A DNA stretch of 43,863 nucleotides, from the NCBI RefSeq assembly GCF_016583565.1, contig NZ_NRRF01000045.1:1-43863 (forward strand). The letters run 5' to 3'. The position numbers were made by a program, and so were the translations under genes. The stretch is from Thiocystis violacea. GTDB taxonomy: Bacteria > Pseudomonadota > Gammaproteobacteria > Chromatiales > Chromatiaceae. Below the pieces are notes generated by a model, which saw only the letters and a program-made list of their open reading frames with translations, searched no databases and had not been told where the DNA came from. This document shows positions 1 through 9,088 of this stretch, one piece after another (within the stretch, counting starts at the first letter, position 1; every line of letters begins with the position of its first letter).

Positions 1-317
1 ACGCCAAAAATCATCGGACATCTCTTGAAAGGCCATGGCATCATCGATACGCGTGATTGTCGTACCTAAGAGGCTATCTTATTTAGAATTTTAATGATTT
101 AAGCATTTTCTGTTCCGGATATCCTCTTAGCCGCTCGCAAGCCAGGCAGGGCGTTCTGACCGCAGAGGCGCGATGGACGCAGCCTCGTGTCTTGGAACGG
201 CGGCTTACCCTCGGGCCGCCACGGGCATCTCGCTTGATTGCCGCGCCGCCGTCCATAGGTTAGGCGGCATTCGGCCGTCATCCTCCGTGCGGCTTATCAC
301 CGATCGATCCGAGTCCA
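1..317. other. Intergenic start of window, AT-rich patch
   Basis: I see no gene in this stretch. Bases 60-115 are clearly AT-rich against a GC-rich background and lie between two inverted repeat arms (separate entry). The remainder up to the ATG at 318 is GC-rich; short open frames on both strands show no recognisable protein. The region probably holds the promoter of the DUF971 gene, but I cannot point to convincing -35/-10 boxes. Confidence 0.5.
66..130. repeat. Small inverted-repeat element, 13-bp arms, AT-rich core
   Basis: CTAAGAGGCTATC at 66-78 is matched by GATATCCTCTTAG at 118-130, a 13-bp inverted repeat with one mismatch around a 39-bp AT-rich core. The termini read TA-AGAGG...CCTCT-TA, the form expected of a very short MITE flanked by a TA dinucleotide, as IS630/Tc1-mariner elements leave. 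It could instead be a long-loop terminator for a gene upstream of the window. The symmetry is seen directly; the mobile-element reading is inferred. Confidence 0.4.
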
Positions 318-764
318 ATGGAACAGCATCCGAATCCTACAGAGATCCAGCTCCATCAGAAGTCGCGCGTTTTGGAACTCAGCTTCGATGACGGCGCCCG
401 CTTCCGGCTGCCTTGCGAGTATCTGCGCGTCTATTCCCCCTCGGCCGAGGTGCGCGGGCATTCGCCCGCCACCGCCAAGCTGCAGGTGGACAAGGAAGGG
501 GTCGGCATCACCGACCTGAAGCAGATCGGGCACTACGCCCTCAAGATCTTCTTCGACGACGGCCACAACTCAGGTCTGTACGACTGGCCCTATCTCTACA
601 AACTGGGGCGCGCCTGGCAGCCGCTCTGGCTCGACTACCTCAGGCAGCTTCGCGATGCGGGCCGTCAGCGGCAGGGGCCGGATCCGTTCGAGGTGATGAA
701 GGCCGACGGTCTCACGCCTTCCGCGATTCCCGGCGCGGCTCCTGTGGTGTCGGGCGAGCACTGA
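318..764 (+). CDS. DUF971 (gamma-BBH-like N-terminal domain) protein
   Basis: A 148-residue protein of the DUF971 family, which resembles the N-terminal domain of gamma-butyrobetaine hydroxylases and often occurs as a stand-alone cytosolic protein in proteobacteria. Family hallmarks are visible: an LxFDDGxxFRLPCEYLRVYSPSAE stretch near residues 20-45, and near residues 70-100 ALKIFFDDGHNSGLYDW followed by PYLYKLG. No transmembrane segment or signal peptide is present. The role is not firmly established; links to Fe-S or ubiquinone-related genes have been noted for the family in other genomes, but no such gene is adjacent. The next gene starts about 22 bp downstream on the same strand, so the two may be cotranscribed. 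Confidence 0.88.
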   Translation: MEQHPNPTEIQLHQKSRVLELSFDDGARFRLPCEYLRVYSPSAEVRGHSPATAKLQVDKEGVGITDLKQIGHYALKIFFDDGHNSGLYDWPYLYKLGRAWQPLWLDYLRQLRDAGRQRQGPDPFEVMKADGLTPSAIPGAAPVVSGEH

Positions 765-786
765 AATGCCGGTCCGGGAGCGTCGC

Positions 787-1953
787 ATGGGATTGAGCCG
801 CAGGGTCCTCCTCCAATGCCTGCTCTGGATTCCGCTCCTCGGCGGCGCGGCGGATGCGGCGCCGATCGCGCCGACCGGAGATGTGCCGGAGGCCCAGGGC
901 TGGCGGACAGAGGTCGTCGTGGATGGGCTCGAACACCCTTGGTCGATCGCCTGGCTGCCGGATGGCTCGGCGCTGGTGACGGAGCGGCCCGGCCGGCTGC
1001 GGATCATTCGTGACGGCCGCTTGGACCCTCGGCCGATTGCCGGGGTACCCGAGGTCCTGGCTTACGCACAGGGCGGATTGCTGGACATCGCCGTCCACCC
1101 GGACTTCGCGCGCAACCGGCTCATCTACCTGACCTATGCGACCGGGACGAAGGACGCGAATCGAACGACGCTGGCGCGCGCCCGACTCAGCGGCGCACGG
1201 CTCGAAGGCCTGGAGGTCATCTTCCGCAACCCGGACACCAAGGCGGACGGGCAGCACTTCGGCTCGCGACTGCTCTGGCTCCCCGACAAGACCTTGCTCA
1301 TGAGCATTGGCGACGGCGGCAATCCGCCCGTGTCATTCGACGGCGAGAACATCCGCAACCAGGCGCAGCGCCTCGGCACCTTCTTCGGCAAGATCATCCG
1401 GCTGAAGGACGACGGCAGCGTTCCCGCCGACAATCCCTTCGTGCATGAGCAGGGTGCGCGGCCCGAGATCTACACCTACGGTCACCGCAACATCCAGGGC
1501 CTGGCGCGCGACCCGGAGACGGGCGACGTGTGGGCGAACGAGCATGGCGCGCGCGGCGGCGACGAGTTGAACCGCATCATCCCGGGACAGAACTACGGCT
1601 GGCCCGAGGTGACTTATAGCAAGGAATACTGGGGGCCCAGGATCTCCGACCTGAAGAGCCGATCCGGCGTGCGCGACCCCAGGGTCGTCTGGACGCCGTC
1701 CAAGGCGCCAAGCGGCCTCGTCGTCTATCGCGGCAATCGCTACCCAGGCTGGACGGGAAACCTCTTCAGCGGTGCGCTCAAGTTCCGTCAGATCCGCCGC
1801 ATCACCCTCGATGATGAAGAGGCCGTCGGGGAAGAGAAGCTCAGCATCGGCAAACGCGTTCGGGATGTGCGTCAGGGGCCGGATGGCTTCCTCTATGTGC
1901 TGACCGACGAGCCGAATGGTGCCTTGCTGCGCATCCTGCCGGCGGAATCCTGA
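787..1953 (+). CDS. PQQ-dependent aldose sugar dehydrogenase family, periplasmic
   Basis: A six-bladed beta-propeller of the soluble glucose/sorbosone dehydrogenase family (YliI/Asd type), expected to oxidise aldoses with PQQ in the periplasm. Family signatures are QGGLLDIAVHPDFARN, the YGHRNIQGLA segment with following NEHGARGGDE, and PGQNYGWPEV. An N-terminal MGLSRRVLLQ stretch, a hydrophobic core and an ADA-A cleavage region form a signal peptide. An in-frame ATG at 766 exists, but the ATG at 787 has a better ribosome site (GGGAG, six bases upstream) and a cleaner signal peptide, so I chose 787 (388 residues). It lies just after the DUF971 gene and ends at a hairpin shared with the convergent argG. 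PQQ biosynthesis genes are not in the window, so cofactor supply is unverified. Confidence 0.85.
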   Translation: MGLSRRVLLQCLLWIPLLGGAADAAPIAPTGDVPEAQGWRTEVVVDGLEHPWSIAWLPDGSALVTERPGRLRIIRDGRLDPRPIAGVPEVLAYAQGGLLDIAVHPDFARNRLIYLTYATGTKDANRTTLARARLSGARLEGLEVIFRNPDTKADGQHFGSRLLWLPDKTLLMSIGDGGNPPVSFDGENIRNQAQRLGTFFGKIIRLKDDGSVPADNPFVHEQGARPEIYTYGHRNIQGLARDPETGDVWANEHGARGGDELNRIIPGQNYGWPEVTYSKEYWGPRISDLKSRSGVRDPRVVWTPSKAPSGLVVYRGNRYPGWTGNLFSGALKFRQIRRITLDDEEAVGEEKLSIGKRVRDVRQGPDGFLYVLTDEPNGALLRILPAES

Positions 1954-1968
1954 CGCGAGAGGCCCGAC

Positions 1969-2004
1969 CCTGAGGCGCAATCGAGAAGCCGATCGCGCCT
2001 CAGG
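1969..2004. terminator. Hairpin between convergent sugar dehydrogenase and argG
   Basis: CCTGAGGCGC (1969-1978) pairs perfectly with GCGCCTCAGG (1995-2004) around a 16-base loop. It lies in the 59-bp gap between two convergent genes, which fits a bidirectional terminator. There is no strong U-tract on either side. Confidence 0.6.
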
Positions 2005-2012
2005 ATGAATGG

Positions 2013-3233
<1,221 letters not shown>

Positions 3234-3459
3234 CGTCTTGCTCCAAATCGTTGGTTGAAAGGCCCTTGTCGGGCAAACGCACAGTATAGAACGCGCCCGT
3301 GGGCAGTGGGAGCCGGTCGCGGGCGGCGCGGGGCGGCTCTGCGGCCACTGGAAGACCAGCCCTTACTGGAATCTCATGACCACGGCGGGCGCAGCGGCTA
3401 CCATTCGCGCGTCCCGGCCTCAGGCCAGAGGCGTTTCTTAACCAACCCAGGCAAATAGC

Positions 3460-4191
3460 ATGAGCAGGATTCACTTCATCGGCGGCGAGAAAGGCGGAGT
3501 CGGCAAGTCCGTTCTCGCACGACTCTTGGCGCAGTACCACATCGACAAGGCATTGGCGTTCACCGCGTTCGACACGGACCGGTCTCACGGCACACTGCTG
3601 CGATTCTACGGGGACTTCAGCCAGCCGATCGCCCTCGACGATGCTCAGAGCGCGGATCGGATCATGGAGACCGCCTTGGAGGCCGAGCAGAACATCCTGG
3701 TGGACCTGGCGGCACAGACATCGACCTCATTGCATCGCTGGATCGATCAGACCGATCTGCTGGCGCTTGCGAGCGAGGAGGGGACGCAGATCGTCTTCTG
3801 GCATGTGCTCGACGACGGCGCCGACAGTATCGCCCTGCTCGACGCCTTGTTGGCGCGCTACGAAGGCGCCGCCGCCTTTGTCGTGGTCCGTAACCACGGT
3901 CGCGGTAAGGACTTCGCCAACTTCACGGCCTCTCCGGCCCATGCGAAGGCGCAGGCGTTGGGCGTCCCGGTGATGGATCTCCCGGAACTGCATGCCGCGT
4001 CCATGCGCAAGATCGACCACGCCAACACCAGTCTCTGGGCGGCCGCGCACAACAAGGACGCCGGACTCGGGCTGATGGACCGCCAGCGCGTCAAGGTTTG
4101 GCTCAATCGCTCCTATCAGCAGCTCGATCTGATCCCGGACCTGCTTTGCGGGGCTGCGCTGGCATCCAGTGCGCAGGAGCCAGGTCAATAG
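3460..4191 (+). CDS. ParA/MinD-type P-loop ATPase, orphan
   Basis: A 243-residue deviant Walker A ATPase: HFIGGEKGGVGKSVLARLL at residues 4-22 carries the signature lysine. It belongs to the ParA/CobQ/MinD superfamily, whose members position DNA, proteins or conjugation machinery. NILVDLAAQTSTSL near residue 80 is the Walker A' (DLAAQ) strand and FVVVRNHGRGKDF near residue 143 follows. No parB, replication gene or recognisable centromere-like repeat is adjacent, so it is probably not a plasmid or chromosome partition pair. Such orphans often accompany conjugative or integrated elements. A 13-bp stem-loop follows the stop codon. The family assignment is sure; the cargo is unknown. Confidence 0.8.
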   Translation: MSRIHFIGGEKGGVGKSVLARLLAQYHIDKALAFTAFDTDRSHGTLLRFYGDFSQPIALDDAQSADRIMETALEAEQNILVDLAAQTSTSLHRWIDQTDLLALASEEGTQIVFWHVLDDGADSIALLDALLARYEGAAAFVVVRNHGRGKDFANFTASPAHAKAQALGVPVMDLPELHAASMRKIDHANTSLWAAAHNKDAGLGLMDRQRVKVWLNRSYQQLDLIPDLLCGAALASSAQEPGQ

Positions 4192-4243
4192 CACGCGTCA
4201 GTTGCGCGCAGGCCAAGGCCTGAGCTGCATGCGAATGGCAGTG

Positions 4244-4279
4244 GAGGCGCCTCGTCCGGCGAGTGCGACGAGGCGTCTC
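4244..4279 (+). terminator. Stem-loop after ParA-like gene
   Basis: GAGGCGCCTCGTC (4244-4256) pairs with GACGAGGCGTCTC (4267-4279) with one mismatch around a 10-base loop, about 50 bases after the ParA-like stop codon. There is no T-run, so it may act as a terminator or only stabilise the mRNA end. Confidence 0.45.
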
Positions 4280-4389
4280 CGCATCGCCACGGATTCGCCA
4301 TCGAGTTGTCAAAAACGCCTCGAAAAACAGCATTCTTCATCGCATCTTCACCTCGCTTCAACCCGCCGGTAACCAAGTTTCGCGACCAT

Positions 4390-4409
4390 CTCGTGAAGTC
4401 ATTCACGAG
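4390..4409. promoter_or_regulatory. Perfect 8-bp palindrome upstream of phosphoesterase
   Basis: CTCGTGAA-GTCA-TTCACGAG is a perfect 8+8 inverted repeat whose end lies 12 bases before the ATG at 4422, next to the purine-rich ribosome site (GAGGCAGG). As DNA it could be an operator half-site pair; as RNA it would put a hairpin beside the ribosome site. No regulator is identified. Confidence 0.4.
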
Positions 4410-4421
4410 GCAGGTAGTGCG

Positions 4422-5234
4422 ATGTCCGAAATCAAACGCATGAACCCCCTGAGATACCGCAGCATCTTCCTGTCGGATGTCCACTTGGGGTCTCGCGGCT
4501 GTCAGGCGCAGTTCATCCTGGATTTCCTTCGGTCGACACAGTGCAGGCAGCTCTATCTGGTCGGAGACATCATCGACCTCTGGGCCATGAAGACCGGCCT
4601 CTACTGGCCCGATGCCCACAATCAGGTGGTGCGCGAGATCTTCGAGAAGGCGAGGGCGGGGACGCAAGTCATCTACATCCCCGGCAACCACGACGACCTC
4701 TTCCGCGATCACCTGGACGCCCGCTTCGGCGATGTCGTCGTCAGGGACGAGATCGTGCACACCACGGCCGACGGGCGCCGTTTCCTGGTGTTGCACGGTG
4801 ACAAATTCGACGGCGTCGTCCAGCACAGCCTCTGGCTCGCCAAGCTCGGCTCGCGCGCCTATGACCACCTGCTGGCCTTGAACGCCTCTCTCAGCTGGCT
4901 GCGCTCGCTCTTCGGCCTCAGGTACTGGTCGCTGGCGGGCTACCTCAAGCACAAGGTCAAGAACGCGGTCAGCTACATCGGCAGCTACGAGCACGCAGTC
5001 GCGACGGAGGCCGAGCGCCGCGAGCTTGACGGCATGATCTGCGGTCACATCCACCATGCCGAGATGCGCGACATCCAGGGCGTGACCTACTGCAACTGCG
5101 GCGACTGGGTCGAGAGCTGCACCGCGCTGGTCGAGCACCACGACGGTCGGCTGGAGCTACTGCGCTGGACGGATGCCTATCCAGAATCGATTCGCACGCC
5201 CGAGCCGGCCGTCGCGCTGGCTCAGGCCAGCTGA
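4422..5234 (+). CDS. LpxH-like calcineurin-type metallophosphoesterase
   Basis: A 270-residue phosphoesterase of the COG2908 family (UDP-2,3-diacylglucosamine diphosphatase and relatives), associated with lipid A precursor metabolism at the inner face of the membrane. All metal-binding blocks are present: SDVHLG (D19, H21), GDIIDLW (D49), GNHDD (N89, H90), LHGDKFD and GHIHHAEM. It belongs to the longer LpxH2-like branch rather than the ~240-residue E. coli LpxH, so the exact substrate is uncertain. I chose the ATG at 4422 because of its ribosome site; the frame extends upstream to about 4263 without recognisable sequence. It is preceded by a perfect palindrome. Confidence 0.85.
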   Translation: MSEIKRMNPLRYRSIFLSDVHLGSRGCQAQFILDFLRSTQCRQLYLVGDIIDLWAMKTGLYWPDAHNQVVREIFEKARAGTQVIYIPGNHDDLFRDHLDARFGDVVVRDEIVHTTADGRRFLVLHGDKFDGVVQHSLWLAKLGSRAYDHLLALNASLSWLRSLFGLRYWSLAGYLKHKVKNAVSYIGSYEHAVATEAERRELDGMICGHIHHAEMRDIQGVTYCNCGDWVESCTALVEHHDGRLELLRWTDAYPESIRTPEPAVALAQAS

Positions 5235-5789
5235 CTCCCGCGCCCAAGCTTCCCGGGCCATGGTCTCTCTTTCCTCGTAACGCAAGGCGCGCGCTGCCGC
5301 GCCCATCGGCCTCTGACGCGCAGCGGCTCATGCGCCATTGCGCGCGGTCTCGTCCCCGTCATCTCACGTCCAGGGCGGCGCCTTCTGCGCGTCCCGGGAT
5401 CCTCCTCCCTGCCCCTTCGATCTATCCCGCACGGCGTCTTTCTGGCAGCGTCAGGGTCTGATCTGCTTGTCGACCGATCGCGAGGCGCGTTGTTGCATCG
5501 CCGAAACCGATGCCTTGCGAGTGTCGGCCTCTCGATCAACCTGTGACGGACCTCAAAGCCGACGAACGGGAAGGCTGATTAAATCTGCAACAGAATGGTC
5601 AGGGGATCTGTCGACAACCTCGGCCCTCGACGCCAGGGCTCCCGCGAAGAACCGGCACCGACGGCGACGATCAGACGGACGACAGAGCCGAAGGCAGCCG
5701 TTTGGTCGGATCCACGGAGCCGCGCGGGCGGTGGGGCATGGTTGTGCTCGGATCGCTCTGAGACGCGGATTTCATCACGGGTATGACAG
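5235..5789. other. Intergenic region upstream of chemosensory operon
   Basis: These 555 bases hold no protein I recognise. Overlapping open frames on both strands are compositionally driven and lack ribosome sites. The region must contain the promoter of the chemosensory/rhodopsin block beginning at 5790. I found no convincing sigma-70 or sigma-54 boxes by eye. Confidence 0.5.
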
Positions 5790-6599
5790 ATGGCAGCCAC
5801 CGACAGTAGAAACTTCGCCGTTGCCCTGTGCGGCTTCTCCGAGACCGACGAGAAGGCGCTCAATCGGGCCTTCATGCTCTCGGATGTCCGCCCGCGTCGC
5901 TACCAGTTCTGGACACCTGGTCGGCGTCGTCCAGATCTCTTCGCCGTCAACGAGGATCTGGCCGCTGGGCCGCGGGCGTGGAGCCTCATGCGGGCCGAGG
6001 TCGCGGGTGAGGCCATCCCCGTGGTTCGCATCGGCGCCTGCGAACGGGCGGCGGCGGATTTCGACGGCGCCACCCACGTCTTCTTCAAGCGGCCGATTCT
6101 CGCCAACCGCATTCTCAAGACGCTCGACGCACTGGTGACCGAGGTCTACCAGTTCGCCCCGGATCTCGCGATCCATGACGACATGAGCATGCCCCTGCGC
6201 GGGGAGGACGCGCACCTCGTCGAGCCGTCCGTGCCATCCTCGGCCAAGCGGATCCTGGTCGTCGACGACAGCGAGTCCGTGCGCAAGATGATGGAGATGC
6301 GTCTGGTGAGGAAGGGGTTCGCGGTGGATTTCGCGGTGACTGGCGAAGAGGCCCTGACCAAGGCGCGCGAGCAATCCTACGATCTCATCTTTCTCGACGT
6401 CATGCTGCCGGGGATCAACGGCTATGACGTGTCACGCCACCTGAAAAAGGACCTCCAGGTCCGCGCGCCGGTCGTGATGCTTACCGGTAAGACATCCCGC
6501 ATCGACAAGCTGCGAGGGACGCTCGCCTCGGCGGACGCCTACCTCACCAAGCCACTCACGATCGAAAACCTGAACGATACGCTGCAGCGTTATCTGTGA
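5790..6599 (+). CDS. PilG-type response regulator with extra N-terminal domain
   Basis: A 269-residue protein with a CheY-like receiver in its C-terminal half (about 152-268). RILVVDDSESVRKMM supplies the acidic pair, D203 in LIFLDVMLPG is the phosphoacceptor, and LTGKT and TKPL supply the conserved Thr and Lys. In Pil-Chp systems PilG is phosphorylated by the CheA homologue and promotes pilus extension. PilG of Pseudomonas is about 135 residues; here about 145 extra residues precede the receiver. They include GATHVFFKRPILANRIL, which ends like the last strand and helix of a receiver, so the N-terminus may be a degenerate receiver without an obvious phosphoacceptor Asp. First gene of the block; pilH-like follows after 26 bp. 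Confidence 0.85.
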   Translation: MAATDSRNFAVALCGFSETDEKALNRAFMLSDVRPRRYQFWTPGRRRPDLFAVNEDLAAGPRAWSLMRAEVAGEAIPVVRIGACERAAADFDGATHVFFKRPILANRILKTLDALVTEVYQFAPDLAIHDDMSMPLRGEDAHLVEPSVPSSAKRILVVDDSESVRKMMEMRLVRKGFAVDFAVTGEEALTKAREQSYDLIFLDVMLPGINGYDVSRHLKKDLQVRAPVVMLTGKTSRIDKLRGTLASADAYLTKPLTIENLNDTLQRYL

Positions 6600-6625
6600 C
6601 GCACGCGCATGAGGTACCTCATTCA

Positions 6626-6988
6626 ATGGCCAAGTTACTCATCGTCGACGACTCCGCCACGGAACGCGATTTTCTCAGAGACATGCTGGTCAGGGCGGGC
6701 CACGTCGTCATGACCGCCAATTCCGGGCGCGAAGGCGTCGAAGTCGCGCAGCGCGAGCATCCGGATCTGGTCTTCATGGACATCGTCATGGATGACGTGG
6801 ACGGCTATCACGCCACCCGCACCCTCAAGGACGACCCGCGGACCGATTCCATCCCGGTCGTCGTCGTCAGCAGCAAGAATCAGAAGGCCGACAAGATGTG
6901 GGCCCAGCTCCAGGGCGCCAAGGGCTATGTGGTCAAGCCCTGCAGGTCCGAAGAGATCCTCAAGCACGTCGATGAGCTGGCCCTCTAG
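6626..6988 (+). CDS. PilH/CheY-type single-domain response regulator
   Basis: A 120-residue stand-alone receiver. LLIVDDSATERDFL gives the acidic pocket, D52 in VFMDIVMDDVDGY is the phosphoacceptor, and VVVSSK and YVVKPC carry the conserved Ser and Lys. In Pil-Chp pathways PilH acts as a phosphate sink or antagonist of PilG. I chose the ATG at 6626 since it begins directly with the first beta strand and has a GAGGT ribosome site; an upstream in-frame ATG at 6596 would add ten residues overlapping the previous stop. It lies between the PilG-like gene and the chemoreceptor, as in pilGHIJ operons. Confidence 0.9.
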   Translation: MAKLLIVDDSATERDFLRDMLVRAGHVVMTANSGREGVEVAQREHPDLVFMDIVMDDVDGYHATRTLKDDPRTDSIPVVVVSSKNQKADKMWAQLQGAKGYVVKPCRSEEILKHVDELAL

Positions 6989-7003
6989 GGCTGAGTGCTT
7001 GTG

Positions 7004-7273
7004 ATGAGCGCCTGTCCAGCCGGGGAGGCGACAACCATGCTCGCTCGGGCTCGTCCGCGAATCGACGAGCGCATCGGCGTCACCCGCTCAGTCGCCGTCC
7101 AGCGCAGCCCCTTGTGCGCCTTGCCCAACCTGGCTGATGAGCGTCTTTGCCGCGGTCCGGAGCTGGAAGGAAGAACCGATCTCGAGCGCAACCTCGGTGG
7201 CCGGCTGAGGCTTCTCGCCCAGCGCGCCAGGCTGCTCAACGCCAGTGCCATTTCGTTCAAGGACTCGCCATGA
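7004..7273 (+). CDS. Uncertain small ORF where pilI is usually found
   Basis: An open frame of 89 residues fills the gap between the PilH-like gene and the chemoreceptor, and its TGA overlaps the chemoreceptor ATG (ATGA). This arrangement would fit translational coupling. The product is Arg/Leu-rich and resembles no family I know; it has no CheW features. It uses several codons (AGA, AGG, GGA, ACA, TCA) that are rarer in the neighbouring genes, which argues against it being real. It may be chance open frame, or the scar of a lost pilI. Confidence 0.25.
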   Translation: MSACPAGEATTMLARARPRIDERIGVTRSVAVQRSPLCALPNLADERLCRGPELEGRTDLERNLGGRLRLLAQRARLLNASAISFKDSP

Positions 7274-9075
7274 AACTGACCGACCTCACCATCTCAGCGA
7301 AGCTCACCATCGCAACCACGGCCCTGGTCTTGATGGTCTTCGCGCTCGTCTCCGGCGCCATCCTCTGGGGGCTCTACGGGCTCTCCGAGGAGCGCGAGCA
7401 GGCGGCCCAAAGCCTCAGCGCCGGGACCGACGGCGAGTTGACCAACCTGCTGCGGCAGAAGACCATCCACTCCATCGAGACGGCGGGTGTCCTCCTCTCG
7501 GACATCGCCGGCCAGGCCCGGGATCTGGGCGCGGACGCCCATGTCGCCGCCATGGCCACCCTGGTTGCGCAGGATCCCGAGATCTCCGGCGTGGTTATTC
7601 AGGATGCCCAGGGTCAGCGCCTCCTGGGTACGACAGACGCCATCGGCGGCAGCTACCGCGAGTTCCCGATCGCGCGCGACGGCCGCGAGATCGGCAAGGT
7701 GGTGATCGGCTTGAGCCAGGGTTTCGAACCGGCGGCCGCGGCCTATCTGAACCAGCGTCTCTTCGACGCCATGGCAAGCGGCGCGGATCAGCGCGAGGTC
7801 ACCATGGCGCTGGTCATCGCCCTGCTCATCCTCAGTGCCCTGCTCATCGGCGGGGTCATCTATCTGTCGATCGCCAACCTCTCCAAGCGCTTCATCCTGA
7901 GTCCGGCCGAGCGCATCCGCGACGCGCTCCACGGCATGGAGCAGCGCCGCGACTTCTCCGAGCGTCTCGCCCCCGGCGCGGACGACGAGCTGGGTCGCAC
8001 CGTGCTCGCCTTCAACCAGGGCATCGACTACCTCGAGCGCCAGAACGACCAGCTCAACGACTCCATCATCGAGATGCTGCAGGTCGGCGCCGAGATCAGT
8101 CAACGCCACGACCTCACCCTCAAGATGCCAATGAAGGAAGACATCACCGGCCCCCTGCGCGATGCGCTCAACCAGATCACCTCCGAGAGTGCGCGGGTGC
8201 TGGTTCAGGTCCGCGGGATCGCCGAGCGCGTCGGGCAGACCTCGGCTCAGGTCCAGTTACAGGGCAACCGTGTCGTCGAGGTGGCCGCCGCGGAGCGCGA
8301 GGTCATCGAGCAGGCGGCCAACGACCTTGCCGAGGCGGTCGAGGCCATCAACGGCATCGCCGAGCTGGCGCGTTTCTGCAACGAATCGGCCGAACGGGCC
8401 TCGGCGTCGACCGACCAGGCGCTGGCCTCGGTGAAGGAGGCCGTCGACGGGATGGGCAAGATCCGCACGACCATCCAGGAAACCGGCAAGCGCATCAAGC
8501 GCCTCGGCGAACGGTCGCAGGAGATCAGCGGCATCGTCGACATCATCAACAGCTTCTCGGAGCGCACGCATGTGCTGGCCATCAACGCGGCCATGCAGGC
8601 GGCGACCGCCGGCGAGGCGGGGCGCGGCTTCGCCGTGGTCGCCCAGGAGGTCCAGCGGCTGGCCGACAGCTCGCGCAGCGCGACCAGCCAGATCGAGACC
8701 CTGATCGCCAATATCCAGGTCGAGACCCAGGACAGCATCCAGACCGTCAACGAGGCGACCGAGGCGGTGGGGATCGAGTCACGCACCATCGAGAACGCCG
8801 GCGAGCTGATGCTGGAGACGCAGCAGACGACCGCCAACCTGGCGCAGGCCGTGCGTCAGATCGACGGTCGCGCCCAGGCCCAGGTGGAGGCCAACCGCAC
8901 GCTCATGGAGCGGGTCGAGTCCATGCGTGCCAGCACCGTGGAGACCACCGACCAGCTCGACCACCAGACCAACGAGACCATCCGGCTGGTCGGTGACTCC
9001 AACAGCCTGATCGAGGCGATCCAGCTGTTCCGTCTGCCGGCACCCGTTGAGGTCGACGCGGTGCGCCAAGCTTAG
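7270..9075 (+). CDS. PilJ-type methyl-accepting chemoreceptor/transducer
   Basis: A 601-residue inner-membrane chemoreceptor. TM1 lies at about 13-37 and TM2 at about 177-200, enclosing a periplasmic domain of about 140 residues. A HAMP-like region follows TM2, then a long coiled coil with the signalling tip at about 431-475 ([20 protein letters not shown], then [16 protein letters not shown]). This tip binds CheA and CheW. The sequence keeps the hallmark [11 protein letters not shown], with H in place of the usual D in ERTD and MQ in place of IE. There is no C-terminal CheR-docking pentapeptide and no CheR or CheB in the window. The two-helix layout is also that of haloarchaeal Htr transducers, which bind sensory rhodopsins through TM1/TM2; a rhodopsin gene lies at the end of this same block. 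Confidence 0.9.
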   Translation: MKLTDLTISAKLTIATTALVLMVFALVSGAILWGLYGLSEEREQAAQSLSAGTDGELTNLLRQKTIHSIETAGVLLSDIAGQARDLGADAHVAAMATLVAQDPEISGVVIQDAQGQRLLGTTDAIGGSYREFPIARDGREIGKVVIGLSQGFEPAAAAYLNQRLFDAMASGADQREVTMALVIALLILSALLIGGVIYLSIANLSKRFILSPAERIRDALHGMEQRRDFSERLAPGADDELGRTVLAFNQGIDYLERQNDQLNDSIIEMLQVGAEISQRHDLTLKMPMKEDITGPLRDALNQITSESARVLVQVRGIAERVGQTSAQVQLQGNRVVEVAAAEREVIEQAANDLAEAVEAINGIAELARFCNESAERASASTDQALASVKEAVDGMGKIRTTIQETGKRIKRLGERSQEISGIVDIINSFSERTHVLAINAAMQAATAGEAGRGFAVVAQEVQRLADSSRSATSQIETLIANIQVETQDSIQTVNEATEAVGIESRTIENAGELMLETQQTTANLAQAVRQIDGRAQAQVEANRTLMERVESMRASTVETTDQLDHQTNETIRLVGDSNSLIEAIQLFRLPAPVEVDAVRQA

Positions 9076-9088
9076 GGGCGAGGTCGTT

